DNA of 64,000 nucleotides from Paenirhizobium naphthalenivorans (GTDB taxonomy: Bacteria; Pseudomonadota; Alphaproteobacteria; Rhizobiales; Rhizobiaceae). The notes beneath the pieces are model-generated. The model saw only the letters and a program-made list of their open reading frames with translations, did no database searches and was not told the origin of the DNA. Below are positions 18,801 to 25,100 of the stretch, in pieces. How positions within the stretch are numbered: the first letter of the stretch is position 1; the number at the start of each line of letters is the position of its first letter. The stretch lies in assembly GCF_007992095.1 (NCBI RefSeq), contig NZ_BJZP01000011.1:1-64000 (forward strand), given 5' to 3'. The translations under genes and the position numbers were made by a program.

Positions 18801-18940
18801 CGACAGCAAGTGGCGGAAACATCCGTCATGATTTTGGGGCTCCCCTTGTTCGTCAGGCGAATGCGCTTGCTCGTCTTTCGATCCCTCTTGCTCGCAATGG
18901 GCACGGGCCGACGTACATCGTGGCGTCAAGGATAAAGTGA
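12824..18940 (+). CDS. druE: Druantia helicase DruE (DEAH/DUF1998)
   Basis: 2038 residues. Visible helicase motifs are Walker A TSGTGSGKTEC near residue 122, DEAH in WIVLDEAHSLVG near 255, ATSATIG near 293, and in the second RecA domain MEMGVDIG near 1060 and QRVGRAGRRGQ near 1087. Zinc-ribbon-like cysteine pairs occur around residues 430-480 and near 1370. The DUF1998 (MZB) domain, with KAAGGAGFA followed by a CANAGCTSGCAAC cluster, lies near 1595-1640. The C-terminal 250 residues contain RYSDQYVRSPL. This order and size fit DruE, the common component of all Druantia types. It starts at TTG 12824 within the stop of druH, so the two are translationally coupled. Loss of either would be expected to abolish defence. 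Confidence 0.9.
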   Translation: MKPFATLSEIRRRSAEAIISQSGIRDTHLVDHLRRVFNAETAAAGGLLQQPIIEGAHPFIPAAVNMARVPSKVLHPRFVEVIDGLAEGSDYRFPKTRRPFRHQLEAWEHLSKQGAPQSVLVTSGTGSGKTECFLFPILSDLVSQATSSNGKIEGVQAIMLYPLNALIESQRERLSAWTRPFGGSIRYCLYNGDLPNSQPESLKRVTPEQQIDREQLRSSPPPILVTNVTMLEYMLARAEDQPIIEKSKGQLKWIVLDEAHSLVGAAAAEIALLLRRVLLAFDCKPEEVHFVATSATIGSGDDIQNQLKRFLADVAGIADANVHVVEGERQLPVRPASRARLPSSDRLEKMDGGELFNALASDDTAWDFVANKLFVRPQTLSEMENVARRLGLDAERFMSLLANAKRTNPETDEPENLAPMRIHGFERAVPGLWSCVNPNCKSAPAGWGFGEIFIDPRDACPTCSAPVLEIISCQECGEVVLEAHDDAANDRIQSTRRGIDSDEFEFEALRDQDDPETDDETQGEETVGVAYPEVRRTILLRPEGAAGFRPLHLSTEGWQTRPAKDADTVTVSYEEKADFCPCCGKTSTRGVDSLLRPARFGAPFMIANAAPILLEGVDPGRVDISVPSQGRRLLSFTDSRQGTARMSAKMQAEAERNFVRSFVYHTVQHSISTATQVDTTALKEEIAGLEAVLAATPIVAVQNILESKRRELADAGAERLEGIAWNEMVSRLSERSEVDRWLKEVWAPRDPRLFSGSVELAEFLLLRELARRPRKALSLETLGMARLRFPVIDGQQALPTPFARRGKTIHDWRAFLYAITTFFMRGNAAVSVHGDLMHWITPRAKTKGILSPGAKTLGDRRKLAWPGVPRNLAMLSTPQALLVSGLGLDITLADHRADIEECFDRAWHNLLPLFSDDPDKRALDLRKSFIAPVTDGFLCHTTRRVLDFAPFGTSPFAQGTQRSKPSPAEPVQLPRHPKPLLGEADPAAARAEIGHWLEEAEAVTRLRASGAWNNISDRVALFAEYARSAEHSAQQDSALLRTYEQKFKDGEVNILNCSTTMEMGVDIGSVSTVMMTNVPPSVASYKQRVGRAGRRGQAFSLAFTFCRDRPLDREAFVSPISYLNRSLAAPRVALSSRPIVQRHVNAFLLRRFMVGRGGDPIRMTIGAFLGVPAAVGERRLLLEQRPIAHFKEWLQAPTTAAVVETELERLVRHSVLEGEKVMIDACLQAVTDLEELFQSEWDGLQALAKDEGVKGAGRSRMGMELQRLCDEFLLSALADRGFLPGHGFPTGVVTFLPHRSKSDQPTDGRRATRLSGPQRSLDLAIRDYAPGSEIVLDGLVHKSAGVLLNWKRPATEENIRDVQSLKFHWNCRRCGTSDSSRTRLTACSACAGPVTSTQYLRPAGFSVDVRDKVHAETDMISYVAPEEPSVSVRGAPWVSLPIPELGRFRSTREGAVYYSNRGSSKNGYALCLHCGRAAPDHPMLDTGDVDQTTPSPLAAHAPLRWKKDESALVCEGNSNAWSVRRNLELGYEITTDVFEIQPSAPLSKAAATALAIAIREGTARVLGIEADEMGFATKTSEGFLGGRAASLLVFDKAAGGAGFAASIPGHLSRVLFEATEVLDCANAGCTSGCAACVLVRDAPFEPGSLDRISALRFVRNHLSFDLELSQEDRISKDSTISTSVLDEVERALREGQKPSLQVYLPAETDAGELAAWPLISVLDRWRLHGHAIGFVVSEEFMKASDTAGRLALYDLGKRFATSATPFPLFVGPIPAAGNGSKIGVAVSSNGISMVWASRDDRPWLPGDMWGAPVERPIVRGAFELSRDITPLDETALLPSPGSKYETITNELDRPASLFGTAMANRIRSLVAQLGVPKGQKVTSIRYSDQYVRSPLVAKLFIDTVADLVKGSAPTIELLTSPPTPRNNMQYRVFDDWRDGPEAEQSIRAYAQEKGLTMAVQFAQIPHGRYMDVIFEGGLTVTLVFDQGFGAWRTTASGGNIRHDFGAPLVRQANALARLSIPLARNGHGPTYIVASRIK

Positions 18941-19023
18941 GAGCGTGTCCCGGCTCGTGGTCGAGAGGCGCTGACGTAGCTTATGATAGGGGAATGAACT
19001 CTGGTCGGTGAAAAGGGTGGACA

Positions 19024-19599
19024 ATGAGCCGGGATTTCGACGGTGAATTTGCGACGGTTAATCTGATACTCGAATCCGAATGTCAAACCCGCGCCGTGGA
19101 CGGGTTCTGCCTCGCTTGGATAAAGCTCGAGCGGCAACTACGAAAACTCACGGCTTATCTGCTTTACCAGGCATCAGAGATTACCGTACGCGATGCAGGG
19201 AAACTCCGAGAGGCGTTCTATGGGCACGGAAGTCTCGACTACACCAGCTTCATCGGAGCCATACATCATTTAAGTGGCGTTTCCGTCGGCAACATGATCG
19301 GAGAGCGCTACCGTCCTCTGAGGAAGGAAATCCAAGGCTGCTACCGGATCAGACAGAAGATTTTTCACGGCCAGCAAACGGGTCAGAGCCTCGACAGAGA
19401 GGCTCTGCTAACCCGCATTGCCGCAATTCGGGAATGGTGCCGACTGTTATCGTCCGGAGCCGCGGATCATCTTGGATATGATGGCTTCTCCGGGAACACG
19501 TCACTTTTCAAGATCGATCGCCCTGATATTGTCACCGCTGTCGACAAAGCGCTCCTGCGTCGTGGCTGGCTGGAGTACGCCAAGACGTTCCAACGCTGA
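19024..19599 (+). CDS. HEPN-like protein next to Druantia
   Basis: 191 residues, ATG 19024 preceded by AAGGGTGG. The predicted all-helical protein contains CYRIRQKIFHGQQ near residues 106-118. This gives an R-x4-H motif at the end of a helix, the signature of HEPN RNases and toxins (Rx4-6H). A preceding helix is rich in Arg, Leu and Lys (WIKLERQLRKL), as in HEPN proteins. It lies 83 bases after druE on the same strand. It may be an added effector of the Druantia locus or an independent abortive-infection gene; no antitoxin partner is adjacent. Its stop is one base from the convergent patatin gene. Assignment is by motif only. Confidence 0.5.
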   Translation: MSRDFDGEFATVNLILESECQTRAVDGFCLAWIKLERQLRKLTAYLLYQASEITVRDAGKLREAFYGHGSLDYTSFIGAIHHLSGVSVGNMIGERYRPLRKEIQGCYRIRQKIFHGQQTGQSLDREALLTRIAAIREWCRLLSSGAADHLGYDGFSGNTSLFKIDRPDIVTAVDKALLRRGWLEYAKTFQR

Positions 19600-19600
19600 C

Positions 19601-20659
19601 TTAGACGGGGCAGCGCACGTACGGATCTGCCGGCGTCTCGAGGAACATCTGCTTGACGAGAATACCATTCGCTTCCGCCTGGCTCCTCGCCATACTCGGC
19701 AGTTCCTTCTTTGCTCGCCGGACATCATCGAGGCCCATGTGTTCATCGCGTTCGTCGAGATCGACGCGGAGAATGTTGGGCTTCCCTGCAAGCAGATAAG
19801 CCTGGCCGAGGGCGTTCTTGTTCTGAGCGCGAGCGGAAAGCCTAAACAGAAGCGGCACCGTCGAAGACAAACCCCACGCGAGCTTGCCTCCTTCGAAGTG
19901 ACGTTTGGCAAGGGTGACGGTCTCTTCTCCGGTGCCAATGGACAGGATTCGGATGTTCTCGCGCGGGACATCGTAGCAGGCTAGCGCGTCAACCAAAGCA
20001 TTCATGATCGGGTTATTCGCCCATATGCCGCCGTCCAACATGAGATGACCGTGACTGTAGACGGCTGACATATACGAGGGAGCGGCCGAGGTGTGCAAGG
20101 CGATGTCGACCAAAGCCTTGTGGCGATCCTTCTTATAGTCTGGATGATGCGGCGTCTTGTAAATGAATGGTTCGCCGTGAGTTCCTTCAAAACAGGGCAC
20201 AACTGCGCGGCAGGTAGAGGAATCCAGAACCTCGTGACCGAAGACACGGAGCAGCTCGTCCCGAAGGTTGGAGCTTTGATGCTTCGGACGGAAGAACGAC
20301 CTTACGCGATGCCAGAGGCCTGTCCCGAACTTCGGATCCGGGAAGATGAACTCGCCTCGCTCGCTGTAGATCTTCGAGATTTCCGCAGCCGACTTTCCGG
20401 TTGCGAGGCCAAGGGCAATGATGCCGCCAGTCGACGTGCCGGCGACCATATCGAAGTAATTGGCAATGGATTCGCCGCCAAGATACTTTCGCTCGATCTC
20501 GGCGAGATAGGCGGCTCCGAAGAGGCCGCGAATTCCACCGCCGTCTAGCGAAAGGATTCGGAACGGACGGTCCTTCGGCCACTGCTGCTTGATCCGAGTG
20601 TGTTCGGTGGTTCCATCGGAGCGCCGCGGAGGAATATAGTTCATCGGTGGTTCCCACAT
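19601..20659 (-). CDS. capV: CBASS effector phospholipase CapV (patatin-like)
   Basis: 352 residues. LSLDGGGIRGLFGA near residue 37 forms the oxyanion loop, GTSTGG near 74 carries the nucleophile Ser, and LMLDGGIWANNP near 207 carries the Asp of the Ser-Asp dyad. These are the patatin-like phospholipase hallmarks. As the last gene after a CD-NTase and an E2-like gene, it is expected to be the CBASS effector that degrades the inner membrane when bound by a cyclic nucleotide. There is no signal peptide, as expected for a cytosolic enzyme. It starts at ATG 20659. A second Met six codons in is possible. The open frame of the upstream E2-like gene continues through its first 470 bases in another phase. 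Confidence 0.88.
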   Translation of the reverse strand: MWEPPMNYIPPRRSDGTTEHTRIKQQWPKDRPFRILSLDGGGIRGLFGAAYLAEIERKYLGGESIANYFDMVAGTSTGGIIALGLATGKSAAEISKIYSERGEFIFPDPKFGTGLWHRVRSFFRPKHQSSNLRDELLRVFGHEVLDSSTCRAVVPCFEGTHGEPFIYKTPHHPDYKKDRHKALVDIALHTSAAPSYMSAVYSHGHLMLDGGIWANNPIMNALVDALACYDVPRENIRILSIGTGEETVTLAKRHFEGGKLAWGLSSTVPLLFRLSARAQNKNALGQAYLLAGKPNILRVDLDERDEHMGLDDVRRAKKELPSMARSQAEANGILVKQMFLETPADPYVRCPV

Positions 20660-21098
20660 TATGTCGGGTTCCGGTCAGCGGAGGATGTCGACCGCCCCCT
20701 TCCCACACGCCAGTCATCAGCCAGAATTCGTAACAGGCGAGCCAATCGATCGCCCAAGGAACCGTCGTTTCCGAAATCAGATCCCATCCGCTCCATTCAT
20801 GCTTTGCCGGATCGAAAAGACACATGAACGGATCCCTGTCGCGATTGTAGACGTGCGGCAGCGATCCCTCGGGATTATCCGGGAGTCGTGTCAACGACGG
20901 GCTTATCACGCAGACGCGCGGCCCTGAGATCACGAAGTCCGTGCAGTAGCTGATTGCGATGTCGTACGTCCGCATGAGAGGCTTCAAGGGGCCTCTCCAT
21001 CCGACGACATCGTTACCGACGGTCTGGCTTCCGAATGACGGCCAGGTCGCGCGCATCGCCGCGACCTGCTCCCTGATGGTGTGAGGAAGCAGCGCCAT
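20187..21098 (-). CDS. CBASS E2-like conjugating enzyme, probably with a disrupted 3' end
   Basis: Residues 1-145 match the E2-only proteins of short type II CBASS: YDIAISY, SLPHVY, DPFMCLFDP with the probable active-site Cys, TTVPWAIDWLACYE, and the terminal WEGGGRHPP. In the family the protein ends soon after GGG.HP. Here the frame stays open for another 155 codons of Arg-rich, out-of-phase sequence inside the patatin gene, down to 20187. Deleting one base in the CCTCC run after the His codon would give HPR and a TGA just before the patatin ATG. A one-base frameshift, in the genome or the read, is therefore likely, and the true end would be near 20670. It starts at ATG 21096-21098, overlapping the CD-NTase stop by one base (TGATG). 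The role is E2-like modification of the CD-NTase to enhance signalling. Confidence 0.72.
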   Translation of the reverse strand: MALLPHTIREQVAAMRATWPSFGSQTVGNDVVGWRGPLKPLMRTYDIAISYCTDFVISGPRVCVISPSLTRLPDNPEGSLPHVYNRDRDPFMCLFDPAKHEWSGWDLISETTVPWAIDWLACYEFWLMTGVWEGGGRHPPLTGTRHNVGTTDELYSSAALRWNHRTHSDQAAVAEGPSVPNPFARRRWNSRPLRSRLSRRDRAKVSWRRIHCQLLRYGRRHVDWRHHCPWPRNRKVGCGNLEDLQRARRVHLPGSEVRDRPLASRKVVLPSEASKLQPSGRAAPCLRSRGSGFLYLPRSCALF

Positions 21099-22351
21099 CA
21101 GAGGGGATCTCCGAAGAAGGTATGGCGGCTCCCGGAGACGGCAGCGGCCGCTGCCTTCGGGGCGGCGACCGCGGGTACCGCCACGGCCGCTGGAACCATG
21201 ATTCCGCCCGCTCTGGTGTACCCCTGCGTCCCGCGCTGTACGGTTCCTCCGAGTTCCTGGCCAGCCTTGCGAATGGCTTCAGTCACGACGAAGTCGCCGA
21301 AGAGTTCCTTGAGGGCAGCCGGCAGATGTGTCGGATCGAGCTTGCCATCCTTGAGCAGGCGAACTGCGTTGACAAGCCGGACGAGATCGTCAGCAAACTC
21401 ATCCTGCTGGGCGACAGACCCCGGCCAGCGGTCCGTGAACTCGTCCTCGTCCCAGGTGGGGTTGAAGACGGTGAGCGTGTGCCCCAACAACGAGGCGCGC
21501 CTTATGTCGGTAATCAGCAAGACGCAGAGGGAGATCAGTGCATCGCTCAGGGTGAGGCCGGGCCTAGAAGACCGTGCAGCGTAATGCGCGAGCAAGATCG
21601 ACGGCGCCATCCGTCCCGATCGATGCTTACGGTCGTGATTGATGTTGCGGTAGCGCTTGACAAGCTGGAGCGCCAACGTCGCCATGTTCTTCACGACGAA
21701 CGGCGTCTGGTTCGGAACATCATCCACTTCCGCGTCGGCGCGGATACGATCATAATCGTTCCACCTGCGCTGGAATGCCTCGGACACGGCGGTCTCGATC
21801 GGTGTCTGAGCCTTGTAGTGCTCCGCGAACCCGTATGCGTTCGTCGGAACCTCGCAGTCTCCTGCACCAGGGTTCGGACCCTTTGCGTGCATGATGTGAC
21901 TGCGCCGTTCCTGCGTGCCGTGCTGTCGAAACGCCGTACTGACATCAAGGTGCATCTTGTCGCTGTAGACGAGAGTGACGCACCGGGTCTGCCGAATCAC
22001 CTTCTGAACAGGATAATCCGAGAGGGCATCCTCGAGAGCCTTCAGAACTCCGAGAGGGCCCATGCGACGATACTTGGCATCGAGCTGAGCAATAATGTCG
22101 ATGTCATACTCATCGTCAGTGCCGCGGGTTGAAATCGTGGCATCGATAGCCATCGAACCCTGCGGATAGAAGTGCTCGATGCCGTCGGCAAAGAAGGTGG
22201 TCGCTTCAAGATGGCGGCGTACGGCTTCGTAACGACTGACCGCCTTGGCGTGAAGGGACGGAGGAAGTTGGATCTTGAAGGCTATCTGCGCGAGAATCGC
22301 GTCAGCCCAATCGTGGAACGGGTCAATCCCTGTGAATGCTCGAATATTCAT
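21098..22351 (-). CDS. CBASS cyclic-oligonucleotide synthase (CD-NTase)
   Basis: 417 residues. YPQGSMAIDATI near residue 64 is the nucleotidyltransferase GS helix. DDEYDIDII near residue 80 holds the two metal-binding Asp residues, and KMHLDVSTAF near 130 holds the third. This is the cGAS/DncV-like fold that makes cyclic di- or trinucleotides on phage infection. The last 60 residues are an unusual Ala/Val/Pro-rich linker (GGIMVPAAVAVPAVAAPKAA) ending SRHTFFGDPL, which could be the flexible tail used as the E2 target. It is first in the operon CD-NTase, E2, patatin, all with overlapping or adjacent ends. The nucleotide product cannot be read from sequence. Confidence 0.9.
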   Translation of the reverse strand: MNIRAFTGIDPFHDWADAILAQIAFKIQLPPSLHAKAVSRYEAVRRHLEATTFFADGIEHFYPQGSMAIDATISTRGTDDEYDIDIIAQLDAKYRRMGPLGVLKALEDALSDYPVQKVIRQTRCVTLVYSDKMHLDVSTAFRQHGTQERRSHIMHAKGPNPGAGDCEVPTNAYGFAEHYKAQTPIETAVSEAFQRRWNDYDRIRADAEVDDVPNQTPFVVKNMATLALQLVKRYRNINHDRKHRSGRMAPSILLAHYAARSSRPGLTLSDALISLCVLLITDIRRASLLGHTLTVFNPTWDEDEFTDRWPGSVAQQDEFADDLVRLVNAVRLLKDGKLDPTHLPAALKELFGDFVVTEAIRKAGQELGGTVQRGTQGYTRAGGIMVPAAVAVPAVAAPKAAAAAVSGSRHTFFGDPL

Positions 22352-22539
22352 GGTGCAGGTCCTCTGGAGGTTTCTTGGTTGAGTCGATGATAACGATGCG
22401 CATGGTGGCTCCCCTTTGAGTTCGCTATAATTTGTCTAAAACTATCGCTACTCCGAACAAGATGGGGTTGTTGCTTTCCGGAGTCAAGGCCCTTATTGTA
22501 TGGCTACACCGAACAACAAAAACAACGAGCGGTTTCACC
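22352..22539 (+). promoter_or_regulatory. Divergent promoter region between CBASS and the HTH/peptidase pair
   Basis: This 188-base region separates two divergent operons. A TATAAT hexamer lies at 22426-22431. Two copies of CCGAACAA lie at 22453-22460 and 22509-22516; the first faces a TTGTT a few bases on, giving a short inverted repeat. It is the logical operator site for the HTH protein encoded at 22540. Confidence 0.4.
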
Positions 22540-22866
22540 ATGACCCAGCCAACATTCGGCAAGAAAATCAAAGAGCTACGCACCACGAAGGGGTTGACGC
22601 TCGATCAGCTTGCGACAGAGACCGGTTCCTCCAAGAGCTATATATGGGAGCTGGAGAACAAGGATCCTCCGCGCCCGTCCGCCGAGAAGCTAGCCGCCAT
22701 CGCCGTCGCGCTCGGCGTCACAACCGACTACCTGATCGGGCGCGAAGAAGTCACTATTGCTGATGCGCAAGACAAGGCCTTCTTCCGCGAATACAGCAAG
22801 ATGCCAGACGATACCCGCGAGAAAATCCGCGCCATGGCAAAGCTTCTTGGAGGCAAGAAGGAGTGA
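22540..22866 (+). CDS. XRE-family repressor, CapH-like
   Basis: 108 residues from ATG 22540 (MTQPTFGKKIKELR). The frame is open upstream to 22432, but those codons look non-coding. A Cro/CI helix-turn-helix occupies residues 5-65 (LTLDQLATETGSSKSYIWEL, then GVTTDYLIG), followed by a short acidic and then basic helical tail. It overlaps the downstream metallopeptidase by four bases (GTGA). Divergence from the CBASS operon and the peptidase partner match the CapH/CapP control module. In that module CapH represses a defence operon until CapP cleaves it after sensing DNA damage products. The alternative is a generic XRE/ImmA pair of a mobile element. Confidence 0.8.
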   Translation: MTQPTFGKKIKELRTTKGLTLDQLATETGSSKSYIWELENKDPPRPSAEKLAAIAVALGVTTDYLIGREEVTIADAQDKAFFREYSKMPDDTREKIRAMAKLLGGKKE

Positions 22867-23771
22867 CGCCGAAGTCGCCGCGAGGCACCGCCAACAACAT
22901 TTCGCTGATGTTGAACACCGTCCTCGGAAAGGACAGGTTCGATAAAGGTCCGGTCGATGTTCAAGAGCTTGCCGTCGAATATACAAGGCAGATCGCTCCG
23001 GACAGCCACATAGAGCATGTCATTGCAGAAGATCTCCCTGGCTGTGACGGAGCGCTCGTGCCCGGCGATAGCCAGCCTCGACGTTGGGCGATCATGTACG
23101 ATCGCAAGCAGAACGCAGGGCGACGTGCCTACACCATTGCTCACGAGCTCGGTCATTTCATGCTGCATCGTGAGCTTGTTGACAACGACCCGGACTTCGA
23201 CGGCGGTTTCTATTGCTCGAAGGAAGCCGTCGAGCACGGCGCTGGCAGGGACATCGAGAAGGAGGCCAACGAATTCGCCGCGAACCTTCTAATGCCTCTT
23301 GACGATTACCGTCGACAAATCCCCTCGGATCAACTCGCCAGCTTGGAACGCCTGGGCGATGCAGCTTCTCGTTACGGGGTCTCGCTAACCGCTGCGTCGT
23401 TGCGATGGCTGGAGTACACAACAACAAGGGCAATGGTCATCGCATCCGTCGATGGATTCGCTCTATGGGCGAAACCAAGCGAGGCGGCCTTCAAATCCGG
23501 GCGCTTCCTCCGAACGAGGAGCGACCCGTTCGAATTGCCTGCGGCGTCTCTCGCCGCCCGGAAGGCTCCCGCGAAGGAATCGCTTGAGGGGATACGTCAG
23601 AATGCGGGAATCTGGTTCCCGGAGCCAACCGTTGAAATGTGCATGCGTTCCGACAAGTACGATTTCGAGCTGACCCTGCTTCATTTTGAAGGGCGGGCTC
23701 CTGCCTATCAGGCAGAGGATGAGTTCGAGGACTCGTATACACAGTTCTTCAAGATAGGAGCGCGGGGTTAA
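22863..23771 (+). CDS. ImmA/IrrE-family metallopeptidase, CapP-like
   Basis: 302 residues, starting at GTG 22863 within the stop of the HTH gene. TIAHELGHFMLH near residue 91 is the HExxH zinc site, and KEANEFAANLLMP near 130 supplies the third ligand Glu, as in ImmA/IrrE (COG2856). The remaining 150 residues form a C-terminal sensor-like domain that I cannot name. Partner and position are as expected for CapP, a protease that inactivates the paired repressor to induce CBASS. Substrate cleavage is inferred from the family. Confidence 0.82.
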   Translation: MTPKSPRGTANNISLMLNTVLGKDRFDKGPVDVQELAVEYTRQIAPDSHIEHVIAEDLPGCDGALVPGDSQPRRWAIMYDRKQNAGRRAYTIAHELGHFMLHRELVDNDPDFDGGFYCSKEAVEHGAGRDIEKEANEFAANLLMPLDDYRRQIPSDQLASLERLGDAASRYGVSLTAASLRWLEYTTTRAMVIASVDGFALWAKPSEAAFKSGRFLRTRSDPFELPAASLAARKAPAKESLEGIRQNAGIWFPEPTVEMCMRSDKYDFELTLLHFEGRAPAYQAEDEFEDSYTQFFKIGARG

Positions 23772-23814
23772 GGCGGTGACCTGGAAAGTCCTGGAGCAAT
23801 CTTGGTCGGGGCTT

Positions 23815-24285
23815 TCACCGAATGCTGGTAATCGCCGCCCTCGCTGCCGCGTCAGCGAGTTCGTTGGCAACTATCCCCGAGTGCCCCTTGCACAACTGAA
23901 TCCTGACCTGCGGATTTCGCTCGAGCAGTGCATCGAGCTCTTGCCACAGCTTCACATCCGGGATCGGCCGATGTCTTTCATGAGAGTTCGCCCTCACCCG
24001 CTTCCAACCGTTGCCGCGCCAGATCGATCGCCATCGGCTGCAGCCTTCGACCACGTGAGCGGAGTCGGTCGAGATGAACGCCGTGGCAGTCGGCGCTTCG
24101 CTGGCGAGCCAGGATACCGCCTCAACGACCGACATCACTTCGAAGGTGTTGTTCGAGGAGCCAGTGGCGGCCCCAGCGGCAGCGTGGATCTGGCGGTTGG
24201 CGTCCATAACTACGAAGGCCCAGCCTCCAGAACGGGAGGCGGCATCGAAGGAGCCATCGGCGTAGATGTGAAGGGTATCGGTCAT
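23815..24285 (-). CDS. RNase HI family protein
   Basis: 156 residues from ATG 24285 (MTDTLHIYADGSFD); a TTG at 24315 is also in frame and has GGAG very close. The four acidic residues expected for RNase HI are present: D in YADGSF, E in NTFEVMSVVEAV, D in ISTDSAHV, and D in NELADAAAR, plus the His in CKGHSG. It should hydrolyse RNA in RNA-DNA hybrids. It is convergent with the CapP-like gene, 43 bases away. It is shorter and more divergent than housekeeping rnhA and is probably an island-borne paralogue. Its use in defence is unknown. Confidence 0.8.
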   Translation of the reverse strand: MTDTLHIYADGSFDAASRSGGWAFVVMDANRQIHAAAGAATGSSNNTFEVMSVVEAVSWLASEAPTATAFISTDSAHVVEGCSRWRSIWRGNGWKRVRANSHERHRPIPDVKLWQELDALLERNPQVRIQLCKGHSGIVANELADAAARAAITSIR

Positions 24286-24375
24286 CGAGGACAGTCTAGC
24301 ATCGGGATCGAACAATGCTCCAGCTTGATGCCGGCCGTGATCGGGTCGATTCTGAGTGTGGAACAGGAGTCCATG

Positions 24376-24753
24376 ATGACGACGAAATATCCGCGCGATC
24401 CCGATTCAACGATCCGAATTTTGAAAACCTTCTACAAGATGGGCGATGTCGGCGCCATGTACTACTATAACGACCTTTGGGATCTCGAAGCCGCTGAAAA
24501 GAGCGGCGAACAAGAGGTCGCGGCCCGTGAACTCGAGGGACTAATCATCGAGATGCGAGCTTTCGAGCGAACCCATGGACGAGGTAGCTGTCTCCAGCTA
24601 GAGCACCCGTCGGTGATTGCGCTGATTGCAAAGGGCCATTACCCAGACGATGTTATAGGCAATGCCCAAGGGGTCGAATGGACGCCCGCGGCCTACCCAG
24701 GGTGGGAATATCCAGGCGTCCTTCCAAGGAATAAGGACACGTCATCGAAGTAA
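24376..24753 (+). CDS. Hypothetical protein
   Basis: 125 residues from ATG 24376 with AGGAG six bases upstream; a preceding ATG at 24373 is in frame. No known domain, signal peptide or membrane segment is seen. It is Tyr-rich in the N-terminal third (GAMYYYNDLW) and has an acidic helix EVAARELEGLI. Its last 20 codons overlap the end of the convergent gene at 24693. The frame upstream of 24373 is open but antisense to the RNase H gene and is not used here. Confidence 0.55.
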   Translation: MTTKYPRDPDSTIRILKTFYKMGDVGAMYYYNDLWDLEAAEKSGEQEVAARELEGLIIEMRAFERTHGRGSCLQLEHPSVIALIAKGHYPDDVIGNAQGVEWTPAAYPGWEYPGVLPRNKDTSSK

Positions 24754-25100
24754 TCGTAGGCGGGCGAGTTTGTGGCAGCATTCCGATAGGTGATCTTAAA
24801 CTTGCTGCCCTCACCAGTGAGATTGACATCGACTTCAAGGGCATCGAGTCCTGTCTTGCTGATATCCGCAAGCGCGAAGTGCAAGGCCGTCGCTTCCTCC
24901 TGATCCATTGCACCGAGAATGACGCGTATCAAATCCAAGCCCTCGCGATCAATGCCGCAAACAATGTGACCGCTTGCGGCCCTCGCCCAGTACAAGACAC
25001 CCTTCGTCCCCATGGAGGTTATCTCCACACGAGCCCCGTCCTGCTGCCATATCGTCAGCTTAACAAAGCTCTTGCTGAAATCGGTGATGATCGTGGACAT
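24693..25100 (-). CDS. Hypothetical protein
   Basis: 135 residues from ATG 25100, preceded by AAGGAG at good spacing. It has a beta-rich first half (VKLTIWQQDGARVEITS, VLYWARAASGHIVCGI) and then an amphipathic helix. I recognise no family. It is the rightmost gene of the island, before a 620-base gap with repeats. The 61-base overlap with the convergent 24376 gene involves only the C-termini of both. Confidence 0.6.
   Translation of the reverse strand: MSTIITDFSKSFVKLTIWQQDGARVEITSMGTKGVLYWARAASGHIVCGIDREGLDLIRVILGAMDQEEATALHFALADISKTGLDALEVDVNLTGEGSKFKITYRNAATNSPAYDYFDDVSLFLGRTPGYSHPG

Noticed and set aside
23776-24372. N-terminal part of a 325-codon plus frame ending at 24753
   Set aside because: It lies opposite the RNase HI gene; only the part after the AGGAG and ATG at 24376 was kept.
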